64,000 bases of DNA from MGBC114079 sp964531385. GTDB taxonomy: Bacteria > Bacillota > Clostridia > Lachnospirales > CAG-274. Below are positions 16,906 through 24,850 of this stretch, piece by piece; position 1 is the first letter of the stretch; every line of letters starts with the position of its first letter. A program made the translations under genes and the position numbers. The notes beneath the pieces are model-generated. The model was not told where the DNA came from. It did no database searches and saw only the letters and a program-made list of their open reading frames with translations. Location of the stretch: assembly GCA_964531385.1 (NCBI GenBank), contig CAZHGC010000011.1, positions 17,383-81,382 of the forward strand, read 5' to 3'.

Positions 16906-17487
16906 TTATTTGTATTTTGAATACATATAGTTTAGTATTTGAGCGTGCCCCTGTTCGTCGGTTATTACTTCATAGAGTGCATCACGAATTTCCTGATTTA
17001 AAAACGAAAAAAGAATTTTTCTGTAGAACTCAACGGCACTTAATTCATCTATTATACTGTTTGCAAAATTTTCTTCCATATTTTCGGAAACGGGTTTTTC
17101 TTCGATTGTTATTTCTTCTTCACTTGGTTTGGAGCCTGTTAACAATTCATAAATTTCCGCAAATATTTTTTCATGCTTGAGCTCATCGTGGTGGATTTTA
17201 TGAAACAATTTTTTGTCGTTTTCATCTTCAAGCATATTTGCTATTGTGTCATAATATTTTGCATCGGTGCGTTCATCTTTTATTGCTTCAATTAGCATTT
17301 CGGCTATATAGCGATTTGGCTCTTGAGACGGGGGCGGTGTTTGGGGAGTGTTTTCGGGCATATCTGGCGGATTTGAGGGGGGAGTGTTTTCATTATCCGC
17401 ATTTGTGCAGAAAGTTTTAAAAGGGGCTTTTTGGAATTTTTGAAAAGATTGTTGACGGTTATTTTTTTTGATATTATAGGGATACAT
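16906..17487 (-). CDS. Ferritin-like (rubrerythrin-type) diiron domain protein
   Basis: This 193-residue protein has a basic, proline-rich N-terminal tail (residues 1-60, NTPPSNPPDMPENTPQ) and then a four-helix ferritin-like domain. Iron ligands of the rubrerythrin type are visible: E in LIEAIKDE, the E-x-x-H of HDELKHEKIF, E in IIDELSAVEF and the second E-x-x-H-type DEQGHAQIL. There is no rubredoxin-like Cys4 site, so it is not a full rubrerythrin. A role in peroxide or iron handling is likely for the family, but the proline-rich tail is unusual. The ATG has ACGGAGG 7-8 bases upstream. It is a single-gene unit with its own terminator. Confidence 0.8.
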   Translation of the reverse strand: MYPYNIKKNNRQQSFQKFQKAPFKTFCTNADNENTPPSNPPDMPENTPQTPPPSQEPNRYIAEMLIEAIKDERTDAKYYDTIANMLEDENDKKLFHKIHHDELKHEKIFAEIYELLTGSKPSEEEITIEEKPVSENMEENFANSIIDELSAVEFYRKILFSFLNQEIRDALYEVITDEQGHAQILNYMYSKYK

Positions 17488-17880
17488 AAAGAGCCTCCGT
17501 TTTTTATTTTTTTGAGATGCCGAAGATTATTGAAACATTTTTTGATTGAATTGTTACAATTAGTTTTGAGTTTATTTTATCTTTTTGTGTTCGACATTCT
17601 CTTTTTATAAATTGTATGCAGGTTTTTATAAAAATGTTACAATAAATGATATTTTATATATAGATTTTTTTCTTTTGTTATGGTATAGTTATTATATAGG
17701 TGAAATTTAAGCAATCCTTTTTGATTTTTGGTTTGATTGTTAAAACATTGTTTTTGGAGTTAAATCAAAATTTTAAAGGTTTGAGCCTGAGTCCATTTAT
17801 TTTACAAAGTGTTGTGATTTTTTTGGAGAGGCTTGTAAAGTTGATTTTTAGCATTTATTTGAGAGTGAGGTTTTTATGAA
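17488..17880. other. Intergenic region upstream of the purine operon
   Basis: About 390 bases between the divergent ferritin-like gene and purC. TATAGT (17684-17689) and TATATA elements are present, but no clear -35. I could not recognise a purine riboswitch or a PurR-box pair, so how the operon is controlled is not evident from the sequence. Confidence 0.4.
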
Positions 17881-18603
17881 ATGAAAAAACTTAGTTTGCT
17901 TTATACCGGCAAAGCCAAAAAGGTTTATGCAACTGAAAATCCGGATTATTGTATTTTTGAATACAAAGATGCCGCAACTGCTTTTAACGGTCAGAAAGTT
18001 GGCTTTTTTGACGGAAAGGGAATGATTAACAACAAAATGGCAAACGCTATTTTCAGACTCCTTGAAAAAGACGGAATTAAAACACATCTTGTTGAAGAAC
18101 TTAGCGACAGAGAGTCTCTTGTTAAAAAAGTTGATATTGTTCCGCTTGAAGTTATTATACGAAACATTGCGGCGGGCAGTTTTTGCAAAAGATATGGCGC
18201 ACAAGAGGGCATTGTTTTTGATGAACCTACTATTGAATTTAGCTATAAAAACGATGCTTTGGGAGACCCTCTTATTAATTCTTATCACGCTTTGGCTTTG
18301 GGAATTGCAACGAAAAAAGACATTGAAGATATTAAGAAAATGGCTTTTGCAATTAACGAATCACTTAAAAAGATTTTCCTTAAAATGGGCATAAAGCTTG
18401 TTGATTTTAAACTTGAATTTGGAAAAGACAGCAGCGGGGAAATTGTTCTTGCAGACGAAATTTCTCCGGATACTTGCCGTCTTTGGGACGCAGAAACAAA
18501 CAAAAAACTTGATAAGGACAGATTTAGATTTGATATGGGCGAATTTAGTGACGTTTATTTTGAGGTTTGGAACAGGCTCAAGGAATGTTACGGTGAAATT
18601 TAA
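17881..18603 (+). CDS. purC: Phosphoribosylaminoimidazole-succinocarboxamide synthase
   Basis: This enzyme performs the ATP-driven addition of aspartate to CAIR in de novo purine synthesis. The 240 residues match the usual length. Family blocks are LLYTGKAKKVYATENPD, NIAAGSFCKRYG, LINSYHALALG, LVDFKLEFGK and the metal and nucleotide segment DEISPDTCRLWD. GAGTGAGG lies about 9 bases before the ATG. It opens a tight purC-purF-purB-purA operon with gaps of 11-29 bases, so the same transcript makes four steps leading to IMP and AMP. Confidence 0.97.
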   Translation: MKKLSLLYTGKAKKVYATENPDYCIFEYKDAATAFNGQKVGFFDGKGMINNKMANAIFRLLEKDGIKTHLVEELSDRESLVKKVDIVPLEVIIRNIAAGSFCKRYGAQEGIVFDEPTIEFSYKNDALGDPLINSYHALALGIATKKDIEDIKKMAFAINESLKKIFLKMGIKLVDFKLEFGKDSSGEIVLADEISPDTCRLWDAETNKKLDKDRFRFDMGEFSDVYFEVWNRLKECYGEI

Positions 18604-18617
18604 GGAGGACTTTATAT

Positions 18618-19997
18618 ATGGCTAAGCTACACGAGGAATGTGGTGTGTTTGGCATTTGGGACCCAGAGGGGCATTGTGCCGACACCACTTACTATGGACT
18701 TGTTGCTCTTCAGCACAGAGGTCAGGAAGGCTGTGGTATTGCAGTTAATTTAAATCGTGAAATTTCTCATTATAAAGACGTTGGTCTTGTTAACGAAGTT
18801 TTTAATCAGGAAATTCTTCAAAAGCTTCCCGGAAATATGGCTGTTGGTCATGTTAGATATTCTACGGCAGGGGGCAGTCTTCGTGAGAATGTTCAGCCTC
18901 TTGTTCTTCGTTATGTTAAAGGTACTCTTGCTCTTGCTCATAACGGAAACATTGTTAATACTTCTGAGCTTAGGAAAGAGCTTGAAAGAAACGGGGCTAT
19001 TTTTCAAACTACGGCGGATACTGAAATTATTGCTTATTTGATTGCGAGAGAACGCCTTAACACAGGTTCTATTGAGGGTGCTGTTAAAAAAGTTATGAAG
19101 ATGCTTAAAGGGGCTTTTTCTCTTCTTGTTATGAGCCCGAACAAGCTTATTGCTGCACGTGACCCTTGGGGTTTTCGTCCGCTTTGCATGGGTAAGAGAG
19201 GCGATGCTGTTGTTTTTGCTTCGGAAACTTGTGCTTTTGATTCTATTGATGCGAAATTTGAAAGAGACATTGAACCCGGCGAAATTGTTGTTCTTGAGGA
19301 CGGCAAAATGAGAGTTGACAAAGAACTTTGCGGAACTCACAAACCGAGCTTATGTATTTTTGAGCATATTTATTTCTCAAGACCCGACAGTTGTGTTGAC
19401 GGACAAGTTGTTCACGAATCGAGAAAATTGGCAGGGGCATATTTGGCACAGCAATCCAAAACGGAGGCGGACATTGTTATTGGTGTTCCCGATTCGGGGC
19501 TTAGTGCTGCCGCAGGTTATGCGGAATATGCCGGAATTCCTTATGAAACGGGTTTTGTTAAAAACAGATACATTGGAAGAACGTTTATTAAACCTCAGCA
19601 ATCGAGCAGAGAAATTGCTGTTAAAATGAAGCTTAACGTTTTGAAAAGTGCTGTTGACGGAAAAAGAGTTATTATGGTTGACGACAGTATTGTTCGAGGA
19701 ACGACAAGCGGAAGAATTGTTAAGATGCTTAGAGATGCCGGAGCGAAAGAAGTTCACGTTAAAATTTCTTCTCCGCCGTTTACTTGGCCTTGCTTTTTTG
19801 GAACTGACATTCCTTCGAGAGACGAGCTTATTGCAAACCAGAAAACTGTTGAGGAAACGGCTCAAATTATTGGTGCGGACAGCCTTGATTATTTGAGCAT
19901 TGAAAATCTTCACAAGATTGCTCCGAACAGCAAATGTTCGTTCTGTGATGCTTGTTTTACAGGAAAATATTCGGTTGACGTTGAACATTTATTATAA
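18618..19997 (+). CDS. purF: Amidophosphoribosyltransferase
   Basis: This is the committed step of purine synthesis: glutamine and PRPP give phosphoribosylamine. The protein has 459 residues. A short propeptide (MAKLHEE) precedes the nucleophile Cys of ECGVFGIWDPEG. The Ntn glutaminase domain holds LQHRGQEG and GHVRYSTAG. The PRPP loop is MVDDSIVRGTTSGRIV. Cysteines in the C-terminal CSFCDACFTGKY fit the 4Fe-4S type known from Bacillus PurF, which makes the enzyme oxygen-sensitive. The start has AAGGAGG 9 bases upstream, and the gene lies 14 bases after purC. Confidence 0.97.
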   Translation: MAKLHEECGVFGIWDPEGHCADTTYYGLVALQHRGQEGCGIAVNLNREISHYKDVGLVNEVFNQEILQKLPGNMAVGHVRYSTAGGSLRENVQPLVLRYVKGTLALAHNGNIVNTSELRKELERNGAIFQTTADTEIIAYLIARERLNTGSIEGAVKKVMKMLKGAFSLLVMSPNKLIAARDPWGFRPLCMGKRGDAVVFASETCAFDSIDAKFERDIEPGEIVVLEDGKMRVDKELCGTHKPSLCIFEHIYFSRPDSCVDGQVVHESRKLAGAYLAQQSKTEADIVIGVPDSGLSAAAGYAEYAGIPYETGFVKNRYIGRTFIKPQQSSREIAVKMKLNVLKSAVDGKRVIMVDDSIVRGTTSGRIVKMLRDAGAKEVHVKISSPPFTWPCFFGTDIPSRDELIANQKTVEETAQIIGADSLDYLSIENLHKIAPNSKCSFCDACFTGKYSVDVEHLL

Positions 19998-20026
19998 ATA
20001 TTAAACTTGGAAAGGATTTTTTCTTT

Positions 20027-21457
20027 ATGAAAGATATTTATGAAAGCCCGCTTAATTCGAGATATGCAAGCAAAGAGATGAAAGAAGTTTTTTCTCCGGA
20101 CAAAAAATTTAAAACTTGGAGAAAGCTTTGGATTACTTTGGCACAGGCTGAAAAAGAGCTTGGTCTTGGAATTACCGACGAGCAAATTGACGAACTTATT
20201 AAATTTAAAGACGACATTAATTATGAAGTTGCCACAGAAAGGGAAAAGGCTGTTAGACACGATGTTATGGCTCATATTTATGCTTACGGAACTCAATGCC
20301 CGAAAGCAAAACCCATTATTCATCTTGGTGCGACAAGTTGTTATGTTGGAGATAACACAGACGTTATTATTATGACAGAGGCTATGCACATTATTCGTGC
20401 AAAAGTTTTATCGGTTATTTCAAAACTTGCCGATTTTGCTATGGAATATAAAGATATGCCAACTCTTGGTTTTACTCATTTTCAGGCGGCTCAGCTTACA
20501 ACTGTTGGAAAAAGAGCTTGTCTTTGGATTCAGGATTTGATGATGGACCTTGAAAGCATTGATTTTTGTCTTGAAAACGTTAAGCTTCTTGGTTCTAAGG
20601 GAACAACGGGAACTCAGGCAAGTTTTATGGAACTTTTTGACGGAGACGAAGAAAAGGTTAAAAAACTTGATATGCTTATTGCTGAAAAGCTTGGTTTTAA
20701 AGGTGTTTTCCCTGTTTCCGGTCAGACTTATTCAAGAAAGCTTGACAGTATTTTTGCAAATGTTCTTGCAGGCATTGCACAGAGTTGCACGAAGTTTTCT
20801 AACGATATGCGTCTTTTGCAACATTTGAAAGAAATGGAAGAGCCTTTCGAAAAAGAACAGGTTGGTTCTTCGGCTATGGCATATAAGAGAAATCCTATGC
20901 GTTCGGAAAGAATTGCCGGACTTGCGAGATATGTTATGGTTGATGTTTTGAACCCTGCGATTACTGCTGCAACTCAATGGTTTGAGAGAACTCTTGACGA
21001 TTCTTCGAACAAGAGAATTTCTATACCGGAGGCATTTTTGGCAACAGACGCAATTTTAAACATTTACATTAACGTTGCGGACAACATTGTTGTTTATCCT
21101 AAAGTTATTGAAAAACACATTATGGAAGAGCTTCCGTTTATGGCAACAGAAAACATTATGATGGACGCTGTTAAGATGGGCGGAGACCGTCAGGAACTTC
21201 ACGAAAAAATAAGAACATATTCTATGGAAGCGGCAAAAGTTGTTAAAGTTATGGGCGGAAAGAACGACCTTATTGAACGAATTGTTAATGACCCAGCTTT
21301 TGGGCTTACAGCGAACGATATTAACAAAATTCTTGCTCCGAAGAATTTTATTGGACGTGCTCCGGGGCAAGTTAAAGAATATATTGAGGGACAGGTTTTA
21401 CCTGTTGTTGAGAAAAACAAAAACGTTTTAATCGGACATTCCGAATTGAACGTATAG
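20027..21457 (+). CDS. purB: Adenylosuccinate lyase
   Basis: This enzyme cleaves SAICAR to AICAR and adenylosuccinate to AMP, releasing fumarate each time. The 476-residue protein shows the superfamily signature SSAMAYKRNPMRSE with its flexible catalytic loop, the HLGATSCYVGDNTD block, and TLGFTHFQAAQLTTVGKR containing the catalytic His. It lies 29 bases after purF with AAAGGA before the ATG. Its two reactions link the purC product and the purA product, which both neighbours supply. Confidence 0.97.
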   Translation: MKDIYESPLNSRYASKEMKEVFSPDKKFKTWRKLWITLAQAEKELGLGITDEQIDELIKFKDDINYEVATEREKAVRHDVMAHIYAYGTQCPKAKPIIHLGATSCYVGDNTDVIIMTEAMHIIRAKVLSVISKLADFAMEYKDMPTLGFTHFQAAQLTTVGKRACLWIQDLMMDLESIDFCLENVKLLGSKGTTGTQASFMELFDGDEEKVKKLDMLIAEKLGFKGVFPVSGQTYSRKLDSIFANVLAGIAQSCTKFSNDMRLLQHLKEMEEPFEKEQVGSSAMAYKRNPMRSERIAGLARYVMVDVLNPAITAATQWFERTLDDSSNKRISIPEAFLATDAILNIYINVADNIVVYPKVIEKHIMEELPFMATENIMMDAVKMGGDRQELHEKIRTYSMEAAKVVKVMGGKNDLIERIVNDPAFGLTANDINKILAPKNFIGRAPGQVKEYIEGQVLPVVEKNKNVLIGHSELNV

Positions 21458-21468
21458 GAGGGTGTATA

Positions 21469-22740
21469 ATGGTTAAAGCTATTGTTGGTGCTAACTGGGG
21501 AGACGAAGGCAAGGGCAAAGTTACAGATATGTGTGCATCTCAATCGGACATTGTTGTTAGATTTCAGGGGGGTAGTAATGCCGGTCACACTATTATTAAC
21601 GACAAAGGCAAATTTGCACTTCATCAGCTTCCTTCAGGTGTTTTTCACGAGGATATTTTGAATATTATCGGAAACGGTGTTGCACTTAATGTTGAATATT
21701 TGATGAAAGAGATTGAATCTGTTAAATCGGCAGGAATTAATTTTAAACTTCTTATTTCCGAAAGAGCACAAGTTCTTTTACCTCATCATGTTTTACTTGA
21801 CGAATATGAAGAAGAGAGACTTGGCGACAAAAAATTTGGTTCGACAAAATCGGGAATTGCTCCTTTTTATGCTGACAAATACTCGAAAGTTGGTCTTCAG
21901 GTTTGGGAATTATATCACAAGGAGCGTCTTAAAGAGAAGCTTAAAGGAATGTACGAAAAAGTTAACATTCAATTTAAGTATCTTTATAAAAAGCCGGAAA
22001 TCGATTATAACGAGGTTTATGAAATTTTATGCGGATATGCCGATGCTATTAAAGACCACGTTGCAAACACTTCGGAAATTTTGAGAAAAGCTATTAAAGA
22101 GGGAAAAAACATTCTTCTTGAAGGTCAGCTTGGTGCTTTGAAAGACACAGACCACGGAATTTATCCTTATGTTACAAGTTCATCAACTCTTGCGGGTTAT
22201 GCGGCTGTTGGTGCGGGAATTCCGCCTCACGAGATTAAAAATGTTACTGTTATTACAAAGGCATATTCAAGTGCTGTTGGCGAAGGTCCTTTTGTTTCTG
22301 AAATTTTTGGCGAAGAAGCTGACGAACTTAGAAGAAGAGGCGGAGACAGTGGTGAATTTGGTGCAACAACAGGCAGACCGAGAAGAGTTGGTTATTTTGA
22401 CGCTGTTGCAACACGCTACGGTTGTGAAGTTCAAGGTGCAACAGAGGTTGTTATGACTTGTCTTGATGTTTTAAGTTATCTTGATGAAATTAAAGTTTGT
22501 ACAGGTTATGAACTTGACGGAAAAGAGTATAAAGAATTTCTTACAACAGAAAATCTTTACCACGCAAAGCCTGTTTATACAACTTTGAAAGGCTGGAAGA
22601 GTGATATTCGTGGAATTGACTCTTTTGACAAACTTCCGGAAGAAGCAAAGGCTTATGTTGCATTTATTGAAAAAGAGATTGGTTTTAAAATTTCTATGGT
22701 TTCGAACGGACCTAAGAGAAATGAGATTTTGATGAGATAG
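21469..22740 (+). CDS. purA: Adenylosuccinate synthetase
   Basis: This enzyme makes adenylosuccinate from IMP and aspartate using GTP. The 423 residues include the N-terminal GTP loop NWGDEGKGKVTD, the QGGSNAGHT block, and TTGRPRRVGYFD near the aspartate site. It is the last gene of the purine operon, 11 bases after purB with AGGAGGG before the ATG, and is closed by a strong terminator. Having purA and purB next to purC and purF favours AMP supply. The other purine genes are not in the window. Confidence 0.97.
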   Translation: MVKAIVGANWGDEGKGKVTDMCASQSDIVVRFQGGSNAGHTIINDKGKFALHQLPSGVFHEDILNIIGNGVALNVEYLMKEIESVKSAGINFKLLISERAQVLLPHHVLLDEYEEERLGDKKFGSTKSGIAPFYADKYSKVGLQVWELYHKERLKEKLKGMYEKVNIQFKYLYKKPEIDYNEVYEILCGYADAIKDHVANTSEILRKAIKEGKNILLEGQLGALKDTDHGIYPYVTSSSTLAGYAAVGAGIPPHEIKNVTVITKAYSSAVGEGPFVSEIFGEEADELRRRGGDSGEFGATTGRPRRVGYFDAVATRYGCEVQGATEVVMTCLDVLSYLDEIKVCTGYELDGKEYKEFLTTENLYHAKPVYTTLKGWKSDIRGIDSFDKLPEEAKAYVAFIEKEIGFKISMVSNGPKRNEILMR

Positions 22741-22772
22741 TCGAAAAAATGAGAATATTTCTTTGAGTTGAA

Positions 22773-22812
22773 AAAGAAGATGAGGGCGGGTTTGCTTCTC
22801 ATCTTCTTTTTT
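22773..22812 (+). terminator. Terminator of the purine operon
   Basis: AAAGAAGATGAG (22773-22784) and CTCATCTTCTTT (22798-22809) form a perfect 12-base-pair stem followed by T residues. Confidence 0.85.
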
Positions 22813-22831
22813 GTGATAATTTGACCAGACT

Positions 22832-22906
22832 AAGTAAGTCCCTCACTTTTTTGGGCGGGGGACTTACTTGTTAATGCGGTAGGAGCTGTAAGCTTATACT
22901 GCATTA
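22832..22906. repeat. Two adjacent perfect or near-perfect hairpins
   Basis: AAGTAAGTCCC (22832-22842) pairs exactly with GGGACTTACTT (22859-22869). Directly after it, TAATGCGGTA pairs with TACTGCATTA (22872-22906, one G-U pair), with an inner AGCT-GTA-AGCT hairpin. The pair lies just after the purine terminator and before the end of the minus-strand duplicated small gene. It may be that gene's terminator region, a small structured RNA, or the end of a small mobile repeat. Confidence 0.6.
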
Positions 22907-22978
22907 AAGTGCGGTTTTAACGTTGTCTGTTAAAAATATTTTTGAGCGACAAAAAATATGAATAGTCTTTGACAAGAA

Positions 22979-23206
22979 TTACCCGAGAATCAACATAGTG
23001 TATTTTTCTCGTTCTTCTTTAGGGATATAGATAATATCCATAGCTTCATTAATAGTACAATTATTTTTTATCATTAAGGTTTTTATGATTTCGACTTGTT
23101 TATCTTGAGCACCCTGTTGAGCACCTTGTTGAATGCCCTGCTGAATGCCTTGTTGAATGCCTTGTTGAATGCCCTCTGCTTCAACTTCTTTTAAAATGCT
23201 ACACAT
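22979..23206 (-). CDS. Free-standing duplicate of the Rpn C-terminal small protein (RpnS-like)
   Basis: This 75-residue frame starts MCSILKEVEAEGIQQG and is nearly identical to the last 59 residues of the Rpn nuclease encoded just upstream. The IQQG unit occurs four times plus one AQQG, compared with a single unit in the parent. The rest (KQVEIIKTLMIKNNC, TINEAMDIIYIPKEE) is conserved, with a changed end (REKYTMLILG). The duplicated DNA kept the internal Shine-Dalgarno GAAAGGAG 8 bases before the ATG. The upstream frame is closed by a TAA, so only the small protein can be made here. In characterised Rpn systems the C-terminal small protein binds and blocks the nuclease. This copy may be a spare or altered antitoxin, or a decaying remnant. 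Confidence 0.65.
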   Translation of the reverse strand: MCSILKEVEAEGIQQGIQQGIQQGIQQGAQQGAQDKQVEIIKTLMIKNNCTINEAMDIIYIPKEEREKYTMLILG

Positions 23207-23265
23207 ATCAGAGACTCCTTTCTGTGAATTTTTAAAGTAACCACTTCTTTGTGCTAATTAAAAAA

Positions 23266-23445
23266 TCACCCAAGTATCAATTTGGCATATTTTTCTTGCT
23301 CTTCTTTAGGGATATAGATAATATCCATAGCTTCATTAATAGTACAATTATTTTTTATCATTAAGGTTTTTATGATTTCTACTTGTTTATTTTGAGCACC
23401 TTGTTGAATGCCCTCTGCTTCAACTTCTTTTAAAATGCTACACAT
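23266..23445 (-). CDS. Internal gene within rpn: RpnS-like C-terminal protein
   Basis: Inside the rpn gene, GAAAGGAG stands 8 bases before an in-frame ATG (23445). This would give a 59-residue protein identical to Rpn residues 210-268 (MCSILKEVEAEGIQQGAQNK onward). The internal site is stronger than that of the full gene. It sits exactly where RpnS, the intragenic antitoxin, starts in known Rpn systems, just before a four-residue repeat. This is seen in sequence; translation is inferred from family knowledge. Confidence 0.6.
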   Translation of the reverse strand: MCSILKEVEAEGIQQGAQNKQVEIIKTLMIKNNCTINEAMDIIYIPKEEQEKYAKLILG

Positions 23446-24072
23446 ATCAGAGACTCCTTTCTGTGAATTTTTAAAGTAACCACTTCTTTGTGCTAATTCT
23501 TTGTAATACATTTCTTCGGGTTTTTTGCAATAGAAATCGTGCATTAGCTTGCCGAGGTTTGATTCATCTTGAATTGATGAATTTACATAAACAATATAAT
23601 TATCATCTTTAAAGGGTTTGTAGTTTGATTCTTTTATGCAACGCTCGATGTGGTAAATTGGCTTATTATCTCCAATTACATCATTTCGTGTTATAAAAAT
23701 TACATAGGTTTCGGGGAGCTTATCCCAATCTGTGTTTTTGTTTAAAACATTTGCATCAATTAAACTGCTGTTATATCTTGCTCTTTTAGGGGTTGCATTT
23801 TCGTCATCGTTTTGAACTTCGATATTATAAAGTTTTCCGTTGTCATCAACTGCCCATATATCAAGCCTTGCTGACCTGCCTTGAAGATTATTAACAGCAT
23901 ATTGTGTTTTTATTTCTGTTACGTAAACTTTTTTATCGAGTATTATTTTTATAAGAAGTTCGGCACATTCTTTGTCTTCAAAGACTTTGCTCATAAATGT
24001 ATCGTCCATAAGACAAAATCTATCTATTTTATCTTTGTATTTTCCTGCATAATTTTCAACTTTTGCAGCCAT
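23266..24072 (-). CDS. Rpn family PD-(D/E)XK nuclease (RpnL-like)
   Basis: This 268-residue protein belongs to the recombination-promoting nuclease / PD-(D/E)XK transposase-like family. The nuclease core has D71 (RLDIW) and E85-V-Q87 (YNIEVQ), the expected metal-binding pattern. Residues 200-268 form a C-terminal part with one IQQG unit followed by a small helical domain. Rpn proteins in E. coli are toxic DNases with anti-phage activity held in check by a separately translated C-terminal fragment. This gene has the matching internal start at Met210. A good promoter (24127-24099) lies just upstream. The start at 24072 has only a modest ribosome binding site (CAGGTGAAG), so full-length protein may be made less efficiently than the internal product. 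There is no transposon end or partner recombinase nearby. Confidence 0.85.
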   Translation of the reverse strand: MAAKVENYAGKYKDKIDRFCLMDDTFMSKVFEDKECAELLIKIILDKKVYVTEIKTQYAVNNLQGRSARLDIWAVDDNGKLYNIEVQNDDENATPKRARYNSSLIDANVLNKNTDWDKLPETYVIFITRNDVIGDNKPIYHIERCIKESNYKPFKDDNYIVYVNSSIQDESNLGKLMHDFYCKKPEEMYYKELAQRSGYFKNSQKGVSDMCSILKEVEAEGIQQGAQNKQVEIIKTLMIKNNCTINEAMDIIYIPKEEQEKYAKLILG

Positions 24073-24098
24073 TAATATTCTTCACCTGCCTTTATTTT

Positions 24099-24127
24099 AG
24101 TATACCATTTACTAAGATATTATTCAA
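24099..24127 (-). promoter_or_regulatory. Promoter of rpn
   Basis: On the minus strand TTGAAT, 17 bases, TATACT (24127 to 24099) lies about 27 bases upstream of the rpn start, giving a very short leader. Confidence 0.65.
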
Positions 24128-24520
24128 TAAAATTATAACTTAAATTAATTTTTTGACGATTGATATGGGCTTAACAAAGAGTTGGTATAATTTTTGTTAA
24201 GCGTTATGTTTGTTTTTTTTCGAATGTACGAAAGAATGCTTTTTAGTACTGCATATTCATAGTTATATGATAGAAATTATTACATTTGTTGCATTTTTGC
24301 AAGAATTTTTTTGATTCTTGCAAAAATGTGTTATTTGATATATTGTTTTTTTGGAAACTTTTTTGCTGTATTTTCTGATACATTTGGGTTAAAAGTGACG
24401 TAAATTTAACAAAGTTTGTCAGATTTATTTAAAATTTATTTAATATTAGCGAGTTTTCCACATATTTACACGATTATTTTAATTTTTTGAAAATTTTTTT
24501 GAAAGTTTTGAAGAAATTAC

Positions 24521-24549
24521 TTGCAAAATTTTATTATATGTATTAAAAT
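24521..24549 (+). promoter_or_regulatory. Candidate gdhA promoter with long leader
   Basis: TTGCAA (24521-24526) and TAAAAT (24544-24549) are separated by 17 bases. Transcription would start near 24557, leaving a leader of about 290 bases. The preceding stretch (24128-24520) is very AT-rich with no gene I can support. Confidence 0.4.
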
Positions 24550-24624
24550 TCTATTTGAGGCAACATTGCACAATTATAATTTTACAATTTTGATTGTTAG
24601 TTCACATTGGTGTATTGGAACTTC

Positions 24625-24818
24625 TTATCATAGCTTTTTACTATGATTAATGGTTTTCGCCCAAATATTATATCAAACTTGTTCTGTTGAATTTGCAATA
24701 TTGCTTTGGAACAATTTAGTTGGGGAGTCAATTTTACATCTGACTTTTTTACGTTTTTGTTTGAGCGTATGAGACAAAATTGTTCATACAAGAAAATGCC
24801 GACTTTTCGGCCTTTTTT
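24625..24818 (+). promoter_or_regulatory. Structured gdhA leader ending in a terminator-like hairpin
   Basis: The leader holds TCATAG-CTTTTTA-CTATGA (about 24629-24647), GTATGA/TCATAC (24767-24772 with 24784-24789) and, 33 bases before the gdhA ATG, GCCGA-CTTT-TCGGC (24798-24811) followed by CTTTTTT. The last element looks like an intrinsic terminator. If transcription comes from 24521-24549 it would act as an attenuator of gdhA. It could instead simply insulate gdhA from upstream transcription. Confidence 0.45.
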
Positions 24819-24850
24819 AGACTAAACAAAAAATAAGGAGGACAATATTT

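Larger units (their letters stand above)
22979..23500 (-). repeat. Tandem partial duplication of the rpn 3' end
   Basis: Bases 22979-23260 repeat 23267-23500. The copies are almost identical over the shared parts, diverge only in the last 40 bases of coding sequence, and differ by 48 bases. That difference is exactly four extra 12-base units in the IQQG tract. The breakpoint is at GTGCTAATT, about 50 bases upstream of the internal ATG. Confidence 0.9.

Noticed and set aside
17488..17880. Purine riboswitch or PurR boxes upstream of purC
   Set aside because: No conserved purine aptamer core or paired PurR-like boxes could be recognised.
23120..23180. 12-base tandem repeats considered as a non-coding minisatellite
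   Set aside because: Their length is a multiple of three, they keep the IQQG reading, and they lie inside a frame with its own ribosome binding site.
24597..24791. 64-codon minus-strand frame upstream of gdhA
   Set aside because: It has a TTG start without Shine-Dalgarno, lies over the gdhA leader structures and has no recognisable features.
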